Source: Chryseobacterium oryctis (GTDB lineage Bacteria; Bacteroidota; Bacteroidia; Flavobacteriales; Weeksellaceae). From it: a stretch of 64,000 nt of DNA. The notes below the pieces were generated by a model, which did no database searches, was not told the origin of the DNA, and was given only the letters and a program-made list of their open reading frames with translations. Of the stretch, positions 43,950-52,154 are shown in pieces (the stretch's first letter is position 1; the number at the start of each line of letters is the position of its first letter). The stretch covers positions 117,903 to 181,902 of the forward strand of contig NZ_JAPDHV010000002.1 of the NCBI RefSeq assembly GCF_025971925.1, written 5' to 3'. Made by a program: the position numbers and the translations under genes.

Positions 43950-45499
43950 AAAAAATATACTTTCTTTTGTTTACTGCTGTTTTTATTAACATTTATTCCC
44001 AAAAATTTAATTTTGAGGAAAATTATAAATATGCAAGAGCTCTCGCTAATAAAAACCCAGACAGCTCAGAAATAGTTCTAAACCAAATCATTGACTTTGC
44101 TCATAAAGAAAACAAGCCAACTTATTTGGCTAAGGCATATTACTTAAAATCATTCAATTCTTATCTAAAATCTGATGCAAAAACCACACTCGATTTTGCT
44201 GAAAAGGCTTTAAACATTTCAGAAAAAAATGATTACCCTATCGGAAAGGCTTTAGCATATAGAATGCAGGGAACTCAAAATGCCAAACTTGGACTTTTAA
44301 AGGAGGCCTCAGAAAATTTGAATGATGCACTAGCAGAAGTAAATAATATCAATACTGATGAAGGGCATGAATTAAAAGGTCTTATTTACAATTCATTTTT
44401 AATTCTTCTCAACCAAAAAGAATATGCTAAAAAAGAGTATTATTCTAAAAATGCTATCCAAGAATTTCAAAAAATAAAAAATACTACCAGAAGAAATGAG
44501 CTTCTTGTTTCTGCATATACTAATATTGGCTACACTCTTTCTGAAGTAAAGAAGTTTGACGAAGCAAAAATTTATTTTAAGAACGCACTTGCCCTAGTTG
44601 GGATTGATGACAATTATCTTCGAGCTACTATTCTTCATGACTTGGGATTTTCACTTTCACAGCAAAATAAAACAGACAGTGCTATTTTTTATTATAAAAA
44701 AGCTTTAGATATAACTAACAAGTTCGGTTTTAATGAAAAAAAAATAGAAATAACCAAAAATCTGGAAGAAGCCTTTACAAAGCAACACGACCCTGATAAT
44801 GCAAAAAAATATAAAATAGAACACCTTGAATTAAAAGATAGCTTGGCCTACAACCAAAAAATGGCTGTTGACAAAACTCTTACTACAAAAGAAAAAAACT
44901 TTGAAAAAAAAATAAACGAAAACAATACTATCTCAAAGGGTTTAATTATTTTATGTGTAATTCTATTAATTTCTCTTGGAGTATTTGTATTCAAGCTTAT
45001 ACAGTTTAATAAAAAACACAAACAAATTGTTTCTAAAATATATGAAGAAGGCATCACTCCGGCTACTTACGAGGAAGAAGGGACACAAGAAGTTATAGAA
45101 GAAGTCTCCATAAATGAAATCTCCCAACCAGATAAAAAAATTTCCCCAGAATTAGAGGAAAGTATTTTAATGGGGCTGAAAAATTTTGAAGAAAATCTAA
45201 ATTTTAATAATAAAAATGTAACTCTATATAATCTTGCCAATGAGCTTAATGTAAATACAAAGTATCTTTCGGCAGTAATTAAGAAACATAAAAACCTGAA
45301 TTTCAACCAATACATCAATTATTTACGCATTAATTATATTGTAGACAAGCTTAAAAATGAGGATAAATACCGAAAATATAAAATCAATCACCTTGCTGAA
45401 ATTACTGGTTACTCATCACATAGTGCTTTTTCACTAGAATTTAAAAAGATTGTGGGAATGCACCCTTCCGCATTTATAAAAGCCCTTGATAAAATCTAA
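43946..45499 (+). CDS. TPR-containing, membrane-tethered AraC-type regulator
   Basis: A 517-residue protein with signal/anchor MKKIYFLLFTAVFINIYSQ, tetratricopeptide-like repeats (about 25-300), a membrane segment (about 332-353, GLIILCVILLISLGVFVF) and a C-terminal AraC HTH (about 420-515; NVNTKYLSAVIKKHKNLNFNQYINYLRINYIV, then EITGYSSHSAFSLEFKKIVGMHPS). This architecture is common in flavobacteria: periplasmic TPRs sense a signal and the cytoplasmic HTH binds DNA. Target genes are unknown. Confidence 0.88.
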   Translation: MKKIYFLLFTAVFINIYSQKFNFEENYKYARALANKNPDSSEIVLNQIIDFAHKENKPTYLAKAYYLKSFNSYLKSDAKTTLDFAEKALNISEKNDYPIGKALAYRMQGTQNAKLGLLKEASENLNDALAEVNNINTDEGHELKGLIYNSFLILLNQKEYAKKEYYSKNAIQEFQKIKNTTRRNELLVSAYTNIGYTLSEVKKFDEAKIYFKNALALVGIDDNYLRATILHDLGFSLSQQNKTDSAIFYYKKALDITNKFGFNEKKIEITKNLEEAFTKQHDPDNAKKYKIEHLELKDSLAYNQKMAVDKTLTTKEKNFEKKINENNTISKGLIILCVILLISLGVFVFKLIQFNKKHKQIVSKIYEEGITPATYEEEGTQEVIEEVSINEISQPDKKISPELEESILMGLKNFEENLNFNNKNVTLYNLANELNVNTKYLSAVIKKHKNLNFNQYINYLRINYIVDKLKNEDKYRKYKINHLAEITGYSSHSAFSLEFKKIVGMHPSAFIKALDKI

Positions 45500-45510
45500 G
45501 GGCTTTTAAT
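45478..45510 (+). terminator. Terminator overlapping the stop codon of the TPR/AraC regulator
   Basis: Perfect 10-bp stem AAAAGCCCTT / AAGGGCTTTT; the left arm is inside the coding sequence and the stop codon sits at the base of the right arm. Confidence 0.7.
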
Positions 45511-45532
45511 TATAAAATGTCTTTAATTTATT

Positions 45533-46435
45533 TTATTGCTCAACAATTGTTAAAACATTGTATCCTCCTGTATTCAAAAGTGGACGAGGAGAATCACTAT
45601 CCCATGCAACATTAATCCAAACAAAAGGTCTCAATTTGTCTCCTTTATTGAGATAAACACTTACCGTACAAGCAGAACCAGCAATAACTGCATTGGGAGC
45701 AATCCCTGTATCCTGGGGATAACCATTGTTAGTTTTAATTCTTTGCGTAACAGTATTAGACGAATTCCTTACCTCCCAAATAGCTTCTGTCTGATTCGGT
45801 CCCCAATTTGTATTTATCTGACTGGGAGCTAATGCAAAAGTAAATGTCGCAAAATACACTCCATCTCTTGGCGCTATAAACTCTCCTGTAGTCTGATCAA
45901 AATTTGATCTAGGTTGCCCTGAATCAGAATCTAATTTCTCAGTCCAAGATGTTAAATAAGTAGCCGATCTTCCAGGTATTCCGTTGGTATAATCACCAAC
46001 AGGAAAGAGCCCAGGTTCAAAAACAGTACAATTATTATTGGTTTTTTCAGCCATAACTATAATTCTTGGCTTTCCGTAAGGAAGAATGGGCACCCATACA
46101 GAACCATTAGAATATTCTACATACCCTTGTACACCTATTGCAGGACTAGGATTATATCTCATAGCTCCCGCGCCTGCTTCAGCAGCTGTCTGGGTTGTCA
46201 TCCCTATCGCCATTGAACCATTTGCTCCATTTCGTAAATCTACACCAACTTTAGGCGAAGCAACACCAACTCCTACTTTTCCGGTTTTATCAACAATAAA
46301 CTTCTCTGTTGTATTTACTTCCAAAGCATTAGCTGTACTAGGATTACTTCCTCCTATACTTATTTGAGCATCAATATTGTTTGAAAGAAATATTGACAAG
46401 CCCAAAAATATTATCTTTTTTAAATTGAATTTCAT
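45533..46435 (-). CDS. Secreted protein with C1q-like C-terminal domain (triplet 2, copy C)
   Basis: A 300-residue exported protein, signal peptide MKFNLKKIIFLGLSIFLSNNIDAQ. The N-terminal module has the flavobacterial pattern VGVGVASPKVGVDLRNG and the motif TQTAAEAGAGAMRY shared with both neighbours. The C-terminal 160 residues have the C1q-like strand pattern, with TGEFIAPRDGVYFATFTFAL and VSVYLNKGDKLRPFVWIN. The frame can begin at a GTG (46483) inside the upstream gene, but the ATG at 46435 gives a proper signal peptide. Confidence 0.75.
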   Translation of the reverse strand: MKFNLKKIIFLGLSIFLSNNIDAQISIGGSNPSTANALEVNTTEKFIVDKTGKVGVGVASPKVGVDLRNGANGSMAIGMTTQTAAEAGAGAMRYNPSPAIGVQGYVEYSNGSVWVPILPYGKPRIIVMAEKTNNNCTVFEPGLFPVGDYTNGIPGRSATYLTSWTEKLDSDSGQPRSNFDQTTGEFIAPRDGVYFATFTFALAPSQINTNWGPNQTEAIWEVRNSSNTVTQRIKTNNGYPQDTGIAPNAVIAGSACTVSVYLNKGDKLRPFVWINVAWDSDSPRPLLNTGGYNVLTIVEQ

Positions 46436-46445
46436 TTGTGTTAAT

Positions 46446-47282
46446 TTAAAGTTCATAAATACTAATGCTATTATTAGTCCCACTATTTGAGGTATCTATT
46501 CCTCTTGCTCCACCAAAGTTATGATACACCTTAAACTGAATAGTTCCTGATGCCGGTAAATTAAAAATAGCAGTACAATTACCTCCTACAATGTTACTTA
46601 CAATATTTACATCCCAAGCAGGATATGAATTTACACTTCTGTAGGTTTGAATATTATTTGTAGCGGTACTACTCTCAATAATTGTTTCTATTCTTGAATT
46701 TTGAGCAATATTTGCATCTGCTAATGTTACATTGAATGAAACAATATAAAATCCTGCTCTACGCGCTGTGAAAACACCAGTTGTGGCATTAAAGTCAGAT
46801 TGTGAATCTGAAACAACTGACCATCCTGTCACTGCTGTTGTAGCGTTATTAGCAAGCGATTGAGTACTGCTCTTGTTGGCCAATACCAATGCTTTCGGAG
46901 GTAACGTCATTGGAAGACTGTGCCAACCAACACCATCAGAATACTGAATCACATTACCAGTGCTATATCGTATTGCGCCCGCCCCAGCTTGTGCAGCTGT
47001 TTGTGTACTAGTTCCTAAACCAATAATACCTTTCTGATCCGTAGAACGAATATCTACTTTTGTTTTAGGATCTATAAGACCAACTCCTAAATTCCCATTC
47101 GAAGTAACCACAACATCATTCAGGATTTGAGGAGCTGTTGGTGTACTAAGGTTATCATTGGCACCATCAATATGAAATGAACGTAACGGAATTGAGGTTT
47201 GAAACCCAACTTGCCCACTTATAATAATTACAAAAAATAAGAGACTAACAAATACTATTTTATATAAAAGATTTTTTTTCAT
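46446..47282 (-). CDS. Secreted protein with C1q-like C-terminal domain (triplet 2, copy B)
   Basis: A 278-residue exported protein, signal peptide MKKNLLYKIVFVSLLFFVIIISGQ. Shared N-terminal features: FHIDGANDN, LGVGLIDPKTKVDIRS, IGLGTSTQTAAQAGAGAIRY. The C-terminal domain has TGVFTARRAGFYIVSFNVTLA and ends in NNSISIYEL. It lies 10 bp from both neighbours. Function unknown. Confidence 0.75.
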   Translation of the reverse strand: MKKNLLYKIVFVSLLFFVIIISGQVGFQTSIPLRSFHIDGANDNLSTPTAPQILNDVVVTSNGNLGVGLIDPKTKVDIRSTDQKGIIGLGTSTQTAAQAGAGAIRYSTGNVIQYSDGVGWHSLPMTLPPKALVLANKSSTQSLANNATTAVTGWSVVSDSQSDFNATTGVFTARRAGFYIVSFNVTLADANIAQNSRIETIIESSTATNNIQTYRSVNSYPAWDVNIVSNIVGGNCTAIFNLPASGTIQFKVYHNFGGARGIDTSNSGTNNSISIYEL

Positions 47283-47292
47283 AATTGTGTTT

Positions 47293-48153
47293 TTAATGTT
47301 CTATAATAGTAAGGTTATTAAAACCAGCATCTGGATTTGTCCAATCTGAATTATTTCTTAATGATCTTGCACCAGCCCCTGTAATATTTTGACGCAACTG
47401 TGGCCTAACGGTTTGATTTGCTGTCAATCTCACTGTAATGGTTGATGAACCTCCTACCTGAGCTGCCTCATTACCACGAGCGAAAGTCTTAAATGAACGG
47501 GCTAATATAGAATTGGCACTCGGGCTATAGAATTGGCTTGTAACTTCGGAAGAATTCGCCACCGTTCCTGAAACGAAATTGTACGTCAATAAAAAGGTAT
47601 ACACCCCATCTCTTGGTGCTGTAAAAATTCCTGTAGCAGGATCAAAACTACTAGACAAATCTCTTACTTCATCCCATCCGGTTATATTTACGTCTGTATT
47701 ATATGCCACTGAAAAAGCAGCCGTCATTCTAGCAACAACTACAGCTTTTGTAGGCAATACCAATGCCGCTTCCCAAACATTTCCATCCGAAACTTGAATT
47801 CTTGATGTTGTAGCTTCATATCGAACTGCTCCTGCTCCTGCTGTCGCTGCCGTCATTGTCGTATTTCCTAAACCTATTGCATTTTGTGTACCTGATGATC
47901 TTAAATCCAGTTTTACAATTGGATTCAATACACCCACTCCTACAAACCCTGCATTTGTAACAACTAAATCATTTGAAGATTGGCTCGCATTTGGAGCACC
48001 AGTACTGGGATTATCTTTTCCCCCATCAATATGAAGTTTGGCTAAAGGATTTCCTGTATTAATCCCAATTTGCGCATAAGCACTACTGCCAAAGGAAAGG
48101 AATAGCAAAATAATTAACCTGCTTTTAGTAATAAAAACATTGATTTTTTCCAT
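47293..48153 (-). CDS. Secreted protein with C1q-like C-terminal domain (triplet 2, copy A)
   Basis: A 286-residue exported protein and first gene of the second triplet. Signal peptide to about residue 27 (SSAYAQ). N-terminal features: IGINTGNPLAKLHIDGGKDN, VGVGVLNPIVKLDLRSSG and IGLGNTTMTAATAGAGAVRY. C-terminal domain: TGIFTAPRDGVYTFLLTYNF, ending FNNLTIIEH. Copies A and C share the APRDGVY motif. A surface or secreted binding role is likely but not shown. Confidence 0.75.
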   Translation of the reverse strand: MEKINVFITKSRLIILLFLSFGSSAYAQIGINTGNPLAKLHIDGGKDNPSTGAPNASQSSNDLVVTNAGFVGVGVLNPIVKLDLRSSGTQNAIGLGNTTMTAATAGAGAVRYEATTSRIQVSDGNVWEAALVLPTKAVVVARMTAAFSVAYNTDVNITGWDEVRDLSSSFDPATGIFTAPRDGVYTFLLTYNFVSGTVANSSEVTSQFYSPSANSILARSFKTFARGNEAAQVGGSSTITVRLTANQTVRPQLRQNITGAGARSLRNNSDWTNPDAGFNNLTIIEH

Positions 48154-48188
48154 AACATTTTTGTTTTTTAGAATACGAAATTCTGTGG

Positions 48189-48196
48189 CAAAGATA
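48189..48196 (-). promoter_or_regulatory. Promoter -7 box for the second C1q-like triplet
   Basis: The minus strand reads TATCTTTG, a perfect TAnnTTTG match, 35 bp before the start codon of copy A. The gap 48154-48516 holds this box, the inverted repeat at 48295 and otherwise AT-rich sequence. Confidence 0.55.
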
Positions 48197-48294
48197 AAAC
48201 CAAAGATTTGTTTTAAATTATGTTAAATGAACAAGAAACTGAATAAAACATATTAAAGCACTGAATATCAATAGAATAAACCAAATTCATTAGA

Positions 48295-48317
48295 TACCAA
48301 AATTCGGTATTTTGGTA
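48295..48317. repeat. Inverted repeat TACCAAAAT/ATTTTGGTA
   Basis: Nine-bp perfect arms around TCGGT. A third half-site TACCAAAAT is at 48392-48400. It lies in the gap between umuC and the C1q-like triplet; it may be an operator for the latter, though it is about 100 bp upstream of the -7 box. Confidence 0.4.
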
Positions 48318-48516
48318 AATTATGTAAAATAATTCTACTATTTTGTATGTGAATTATATTTTAAAAGACAAAATTGTTTATCTCACTTACTTACCAAAAT
48401 GTTAAAGTGGACTTAGAAAGCATATCATCTTTTCACTTATAACATTCAATTAAAAATCATCAATAATTTAGTATAAAAACCGAGATGAATTTTGTAAATA
48501 AAATATAGTCAATTAT

Positions 48517-49788
48517 TTAATGAAACCTAAAATTAGCTTCAGGAAGCGTATTATTTTTTAAAAATGCTTCATATTCCGGAGATAACTTTGAACGCCCAAA
48601 TGTGTTTTTTCCGCTCATACTTCCTAAACGAACTTTGTCTTTTCCGAACTTTTTATTCATTGCATCCATTGCTTTCATTACAGGCAGGTGTTGGTTTTGA
48701 GTATCTTCCTCAAAAAGATTAATAAGTCTTGCGTTTTCAGGAACAAAGTCATTTACAATAACTCCAGCTCTTTTATAATGGAAGCCCTCTTTATAAATAG
48801 CCTCAAATAATTCATTAACAACTCTTCCAATCAAAATAGAAGAATTGGTAGGGTTAGGAAGAATTTTGGTAAGCGAATTTCTATATTCCGGTAAATCTTT
48901 TCTAAAACGGTTCGTTTGAACGAAAACAGTTACCATTTTGCAACAGGTATTTTGCTTTCGCAATCTTTCGGAGCAATACATCCCAAAAGTTTCTACACGC
49001 TCACGAACATCTTCTTTATTCGTTAGCATTTCCATAAAACTTCGGGTAACCGCAATTGATTTTTTAGGAGAAGGAGAATCTAATTCTAATTGACGAATAC
49101 CTTTCAACTCGTTAATCATTCTCACTCCATGAATTCCCATAATTTTGCGAATCCATATTTCAGGTTTTTGAAGCAAATCCCAGGCTTTATACACTCCACT
49201 ATCCTTCATTTTTATGGCAAGTCGTCTTCCAATCCCCCAAACATCTTCGATATTAAGCCACTTTAAAGCCTTTTCGATTTTTTCAGGGGTATCTAAAATA
49301 TACACTCCTTCAAAATCTTTCGGAAACTCTTTTACGATTCTGTTAGCAACTTTACATAGTGTTTTGGTTGGTGCAATACCTATACTTACCGGAATATTTG
49401 CTTCTACCCAAATCTTTTCCTTAATCACAAGACAATAGTCATAAAGATTAATGTATTTAAAACCAGTTAAGTCCAGAAATAATTCATCTATACTATATAC
49501 TTCAGAATCTACTACAAACGATTTTGCAATGTTAATGACCTGCTGACTTTTAGCATTATACAGTTCAAATTTTGCAGAAAAACATTGCACATCATGTTTT
49601 TTGAAAAGCTCTTTATACTTAAAGGCCGGAACTGCCATCGGAATTCCCAATTCTTTAGCTTCTCTGCTTCTGGAAACAACACATCCATCATTATTCGAGA
49701 GAACAACAACGGGTTTGTTTTCCAATGAAGAATCAAGTGTTCTCTCACACGAAACAAAAAAATTATTACAATCTACTAAAGCGTACAT
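48517..49788 (-). CDS. umuC: Y-family DNA polymerase, UmuC subunit
   Basis: A 423-residue translesion polymerase catalytic subunit. Clear motifs: YALVDCNNFFVSCER (first metal-binding Asp), VVVLSNNDGCVVSRSREAKELGIPM, SIDELFLDL (catalytic DE), SIGIAPTKTLCKVANRI and the thumb region VWGIGRRLAIKM. Length is normal for UmuC. No umuD-like gene is adjacent or elsewhere in the window. It is divergent from the M15 peptidase gene and its special promoter. Confidence 0.94.
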   Translation of the reverse strand: MYALVDCNNFFVSCERTLDSSLENKPVVVLSNNDGCVVSRSREAKELGIPMAVPAFKYKELFKKHDVQCFSAKFELYNAKSQQVINIAKSFVVDSEVYSIDELFLDLTGFKYINLYDYCLVIKEKIWVEANIPVSIGIAPTKTLCKVANRIVKEFPKDFEGVYILDTPEKIEKALKWLNIEDVWGIGRRLAIKMKDSGVYKAWDLLQKPEIWIRKIMGIHGVRMINELKGIRQLELDSPSPKKSIAVTRSFMEMLTNKEDVRERVETFGMYCSERLRKQNTCCKMVTVFVQTNRFRKDLPEYRNSLTKILPNPTNSSILIGRVVNELFEAIYKEGFHYKRAGVIVNDFVPENARLINLFEEDTQNQHLPVMKAMDAMNKKFGKDKVRLGSMSGKNTFGRSKLSPEYEAFLKNNTLPEANFRFH

Positions 49789-49910
49789 GAGTAAACGAAG
49801 GAAGTTTTCAGGTGTAAAATTATTACTTTTTAAAATAAAAACAGAATTTTATTTTAAACTTTAACATAAACACAAATTATTGATTTACAGATAATTAAAT
49901 TTATTTTAAT

Positions 49911-49945
49911 ACGTCAATTTTTGTCGCCTCCAAGATATAGCTTTG
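49911..49945 (+). promoter_or_regulatory. Repeated 35-bp promoter, copy 1 (M15 endopeptidase)
   Basis: ACGTCAATTTTTGTCGCC (49911-49928) followed by the -7 box TAGCTTTG (49938-49945), the two being 27 bp apart start to start. The ATG at 49973 follows after 27 bp. This is the most divergent copy in the first half (AATTTTT instead of AAGTTTT). Confidence 0.8.
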
Positions 49946-49972
49946 TCTTTCAAAATGATAAAATTTTTAATT

Positions 49973-50473
49973 ATGGATAAAGTTACTTTACAAAGAATTG
50001 AACTGCTTCATCCCATCGTAAGAGATGAAGTAAAACAGATTATTAAAGAATGTGACAAGGCACTTACAGGAAGAGCAAAAGTGAGGATTACTCAAGGATT
50101 AAGAAGTTTTGAAGAACAGGAAAAACTATACGCTATCGGAAGAATCACATCAGGAAAAAAAGTCACTAATGCAAAAGCAGGACAAAGTATTCACAATTAT
50201 GGTTTAGCAGTTGACATTTGTTTAATAATTGACGGAAAAACAGCAAGTTGGGACAACATTAAAGATTGGGACAACGATAAAGTAGCCGATTGGTACGAAT
50301 GTGTGAAAATTTTCGCAAAATATGGTTGGGATTGGGGCGGAAACTGGAAAACATTCAAAGACCTTCCTCACTTTGAGAAAAAGAATCTCCCAACCAAAAA
50401 AGGAATAATAAAAACGAGTTGGAGAACCCTAATAAAAATACCAAGAGACAAGAATGGGTATGTGATGTTATAA
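49973..50473 (+). CDS. M15-family peptidoglycan L,D-endopeptidase (CwlK/endolysin-like)
   Basis: A 166-residue zinc peptidase of the VanY/CwlK group. The ligands are visible in QSIHNYGLAVDI (His, Asp) and DLPHFE (His), with the substrate motif TQGLRSFEEQEKLYAIGR. It should cut the L-Ala-D-Glu link of peptidoglycan peptides. There is no signal peptide, as in phage endolysins. The frame is open to 49943, but that start falls within the promoter region, so ATG 49973 is chosen. First of the genes carrying the repeated promoter. Confidence 0.87.
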   Translation: MDKVTLQRIELLHPIVRDEVKQIIKECDKALTGRAKVRITQGLRSFEEQEKLYAIGRITSGKKVTNAKAGQSIHNYGLAVDICLIIDGKTASWDNIKDWDNDKVADWYECVKIFAKYGWDWGGNWKTFKDLPHFEKKNLPTKKGIIKTSWRTLIKIPRDKNGYVML

Positions 50474-50502
50474 TTCTCGTCATTTAGAATTTATTTTTTA
50501 AC

Positions 50503-50537
50503 ACGTCAAGTTTTGTCGCCTTCCAATCATACCTTTG
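50503..50537 (+). promoter_or_regulatory. Repeated 35-bp promoter, copy 2 (patatin-like gene)
   Basis: ACGTCAAGTTTTGTCGCC (50503-50520) and -7 box TACCTTTG (50530-50537), again exactly 27 bp apart. It is followed by a leader of about 120 nt containing an 11-bp hairpin. Confidence 0.85.
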
Positions 50538-50576
50538 CTTTATAAGAAAAACACCAAAAAGCAATTCATATAAGCT

Positions 50577-50613
50577 AAAACCAATAGCTTTTTTTCGGAA
50601 ATCTATTGGTTTT
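50577..50613 (+). promoter_or_regulatory. Hairpin in the leader of the patatin-like gene
   Basis: AAAACCAATAG and CTATTGGTTTT are exact complements around a 15-nt loop. It lies between the promoter (copy 2) and the start codon, so it may act as an attenuator, a stability element or a terminator for read-through from the M15 gene. No T-run beyond four. Confidence 0.45.
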
Positions 50614-50662
50614 ACTTGTCTAAAGCTGTGAAGTGTATTCTAAAAAATAAAGTGAAAATCAC

Positions 50663-51700
50663 ATGAAAAAGACAACCATTCTCTCTTTAGACGGAGGCGG
50701 AATAAGAGGTATTATTACCTGCATTATTCTACGCTACATAGAAGAGCAATTACAAATTCATGACAATCCCAACGCAAAACTTGGTGATTATTTTGATTTG
50801 GTTGCCGGAAGCAGTACAGGCGCATTGATTGCATCAATTATTTTGTGTCCTGATGAACACAGAAAAGCAAAACATTCAATCCAGAAAGGCTTAGAGCTCT
50901 ATGCTGAAAAAGGCGGTGATATATTTCAGGTTTCTTTTTGGGAGAAATTACTCAATCCTTTCGGGTTATTTAATGAAAAAATATCACAGGAAGCACTGGA
51001 GAAAAACCTGAATGATTTTTTTGGAAATTTAGAATTAAAAGAACTTATAAAACCATGTCTAATAACAAGTTATGATATAGAAAACAGAAGAGCAAAATTA
51101 TTCAATTCCTGGAAAGCAAGTTTAAATACAGATAATTTTTATGTAAAAGATGTTTGTAGAGCAACCTCAGCTGCTCCTACGTATTTTAAACCGGTTCAGA
51201 TAAAATCAATGTACGGACAGATTTTCAGTCTTATCGATGGCGGAATGTTCGCCAACAACCCTGCGCTTTGTGCTTATGCAGAAGCTCGGAAAATTCCTTT
51301 TGCTGAAATATTTAAGAATCATCAAAAGACAAATTACCCAAGCGTAAAAGATATGATTATCGTTTCTATCGGAACAGGAATAGAATCAAAATTTTATTCT
51401 TTCAGAAAACTGGAAAAAGCAGGAAAAATAGGCTGGGTAAATCCTATTATTGATATTTTGATGTCTGCCAATGCCGAAACTGTTGATTATCAACTCACCC
51501 AAATGTTCCAAACGTTAGGCTTAAGAAATCAGAAAAACTATTATCGAATAAATCCTTCCTTAAAAAATGCTTCTCCTGCAATGGACAACGTAAAACGATC
51601 CAACATTGAAAATCTAATTCAAGCCGGGTTAAGTTATATTGATGATAATAGAGAAACATTAAACCAAATCGTTCAGAAGCTCATCAAAAACAAAATATAA
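50663..51700 (+). CDS. Patatin-like phospholipase
   Basis: A 345-residue lipid acyl hydrolase of the patatin family. Oxyanion motif DGGGIRG (residues 10-16), nucleophile Ser51 in GSSTG and catalytic Asp192 in DGGMFANNP are all present. No signal peptide or membrane segment, so it acts in the cytoplasm or is exported by another route. Some patatin proteins are antiphage or toxin effectors; nothing here proves either. It has its own copy of the repeated promoter. Confidence 0.9.
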   Translation: MKKTTILSLDGGGIRGIITCIILRYIEEQLQIHDNPNAKLGDYFDLVAGSSTGALIASIILCPDEHRKAKHSIQKGLELYAEKGGDIFQVSFWEKLLNPFGLFNEKISQEALEKNLNDFFGNLELKELIKPCLITSYDIENRRAKLFNSWKASLNTDNFYVKDVCRATSAAPTYFKPVQIKSMYGQIFSLIDGGMFANNPALCAYAEARKIPFAEIFKNHQKTNYPSVKDMIIVSIGTGIESKFYSFRKLEKAGKIGWVNPIIDILMSANAETVDYQLTQMFQTLGLRNQKNYYRINPSLKNASPAMDNVKRSNIENLIQAGLSYIDDNRETLNQIVQKLIKNKI

Positions 51701-51773
51701 GCTATTTAGCTTATAAATAATGAATATAATCTTTCTGACTTATATTAAATTATTTGAAAAAACTTTTTTTGAC

Positions 51774-51808
51774 ACGTCAAGTTTTGTCGCCTTTCAGTTA
51801 TACTTTTG
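51774..51808 (+). promoter_or_regulatory. Repeated 35-bp promoter, copy 3 (small acidic protein)
   Basis: ACGTCAAGTTTTGTCGCC (51774-51791) and -7 box TACTTTTG (51801-51808), 27 bp apart. The downstream leader resembles that of copy 4 (ATAAA, then CACAAAAAACAATCATT). Confidence 0.85.
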
Positions 51809-51930
51809 AAGTATAAATAAAAACACAAAAAACAATCATTAAACTAAAACACTTCTTGAAATTCAGCATTTACCTATGTTGAACCCTCAAAAATATGCTC
51901 AAAACTTCAACCTTCTTTAAAACGCAAAAC

Positions 51931-52101
51931 ATGGAAATACCCAATCATAATACAGATATAATCTTTGATGAAGACCTCTACACCATTGAATGGAGTGACA
52001 TCGAAAATGCAGAGATAGATTACGAAAACTACCTCAATGATATTGAAAACTTCTTCCTTGAAGATTTCGAAAATGATGCTATTGAAGAAACAATTTATTA
52101 A
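51931..52101 (+). CDS. Small, extremely acidic protein without Lys or Arg
   Basis: A 56-residue product (start MEIPNHNTDIIFDEDLY) with 19 Asp/Glu and no Lys or Arg. The frame also has an ATG at 51895, which would add 12 residues. Its own copy of the special promoter supports it as a real gene. No homology recognised. Such charge is seen in DNA-mimic and chaperone-like proteins, but this is only a possibility. Confidence 0.6.
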   Translation: MEIPNHNTDIIFDEDLYTIEWSDIENAEIDYENYLNDIENFFLEDFENDAIEETIY

Positions 52102-52119
52102 TTGAAAAAAAAATTAAAC

Positions 52120-52154
52120 ACGTCAAGTTCTGTCGCTGTCCCTCATTACCTTTA
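52120..52154 (+). promoter_or_regulatory. Repeated 35-bp promoter, copy 4 (fibre-like operon)
   Basis: ACGTCAAGTTCTGTCGC (52120-52136) and a -7-like box TACCTTTA (52147-52154), 27 bp apart. Two changes from the consensus (TTC for TTT, final A for G) suggest a weaker promoter. About 240 nt of leader separate it from the ATG at 52398. Confidence 0.75.

Noticed and set aside
50663..51700. CBASS-type (CapV) patatin effector
   Set aside because: No cyclic-nucleotide synthase, Cap2 or Cap3 gene lies next to it; the neighbours share a promoter motif instead.
51697..51714. ATAAGCT-ATTT-AGCTTAT hairpin after the patatin-like gene as terminator
   Set aside because: Only 7 bp, AT-rich and without a following T-run.
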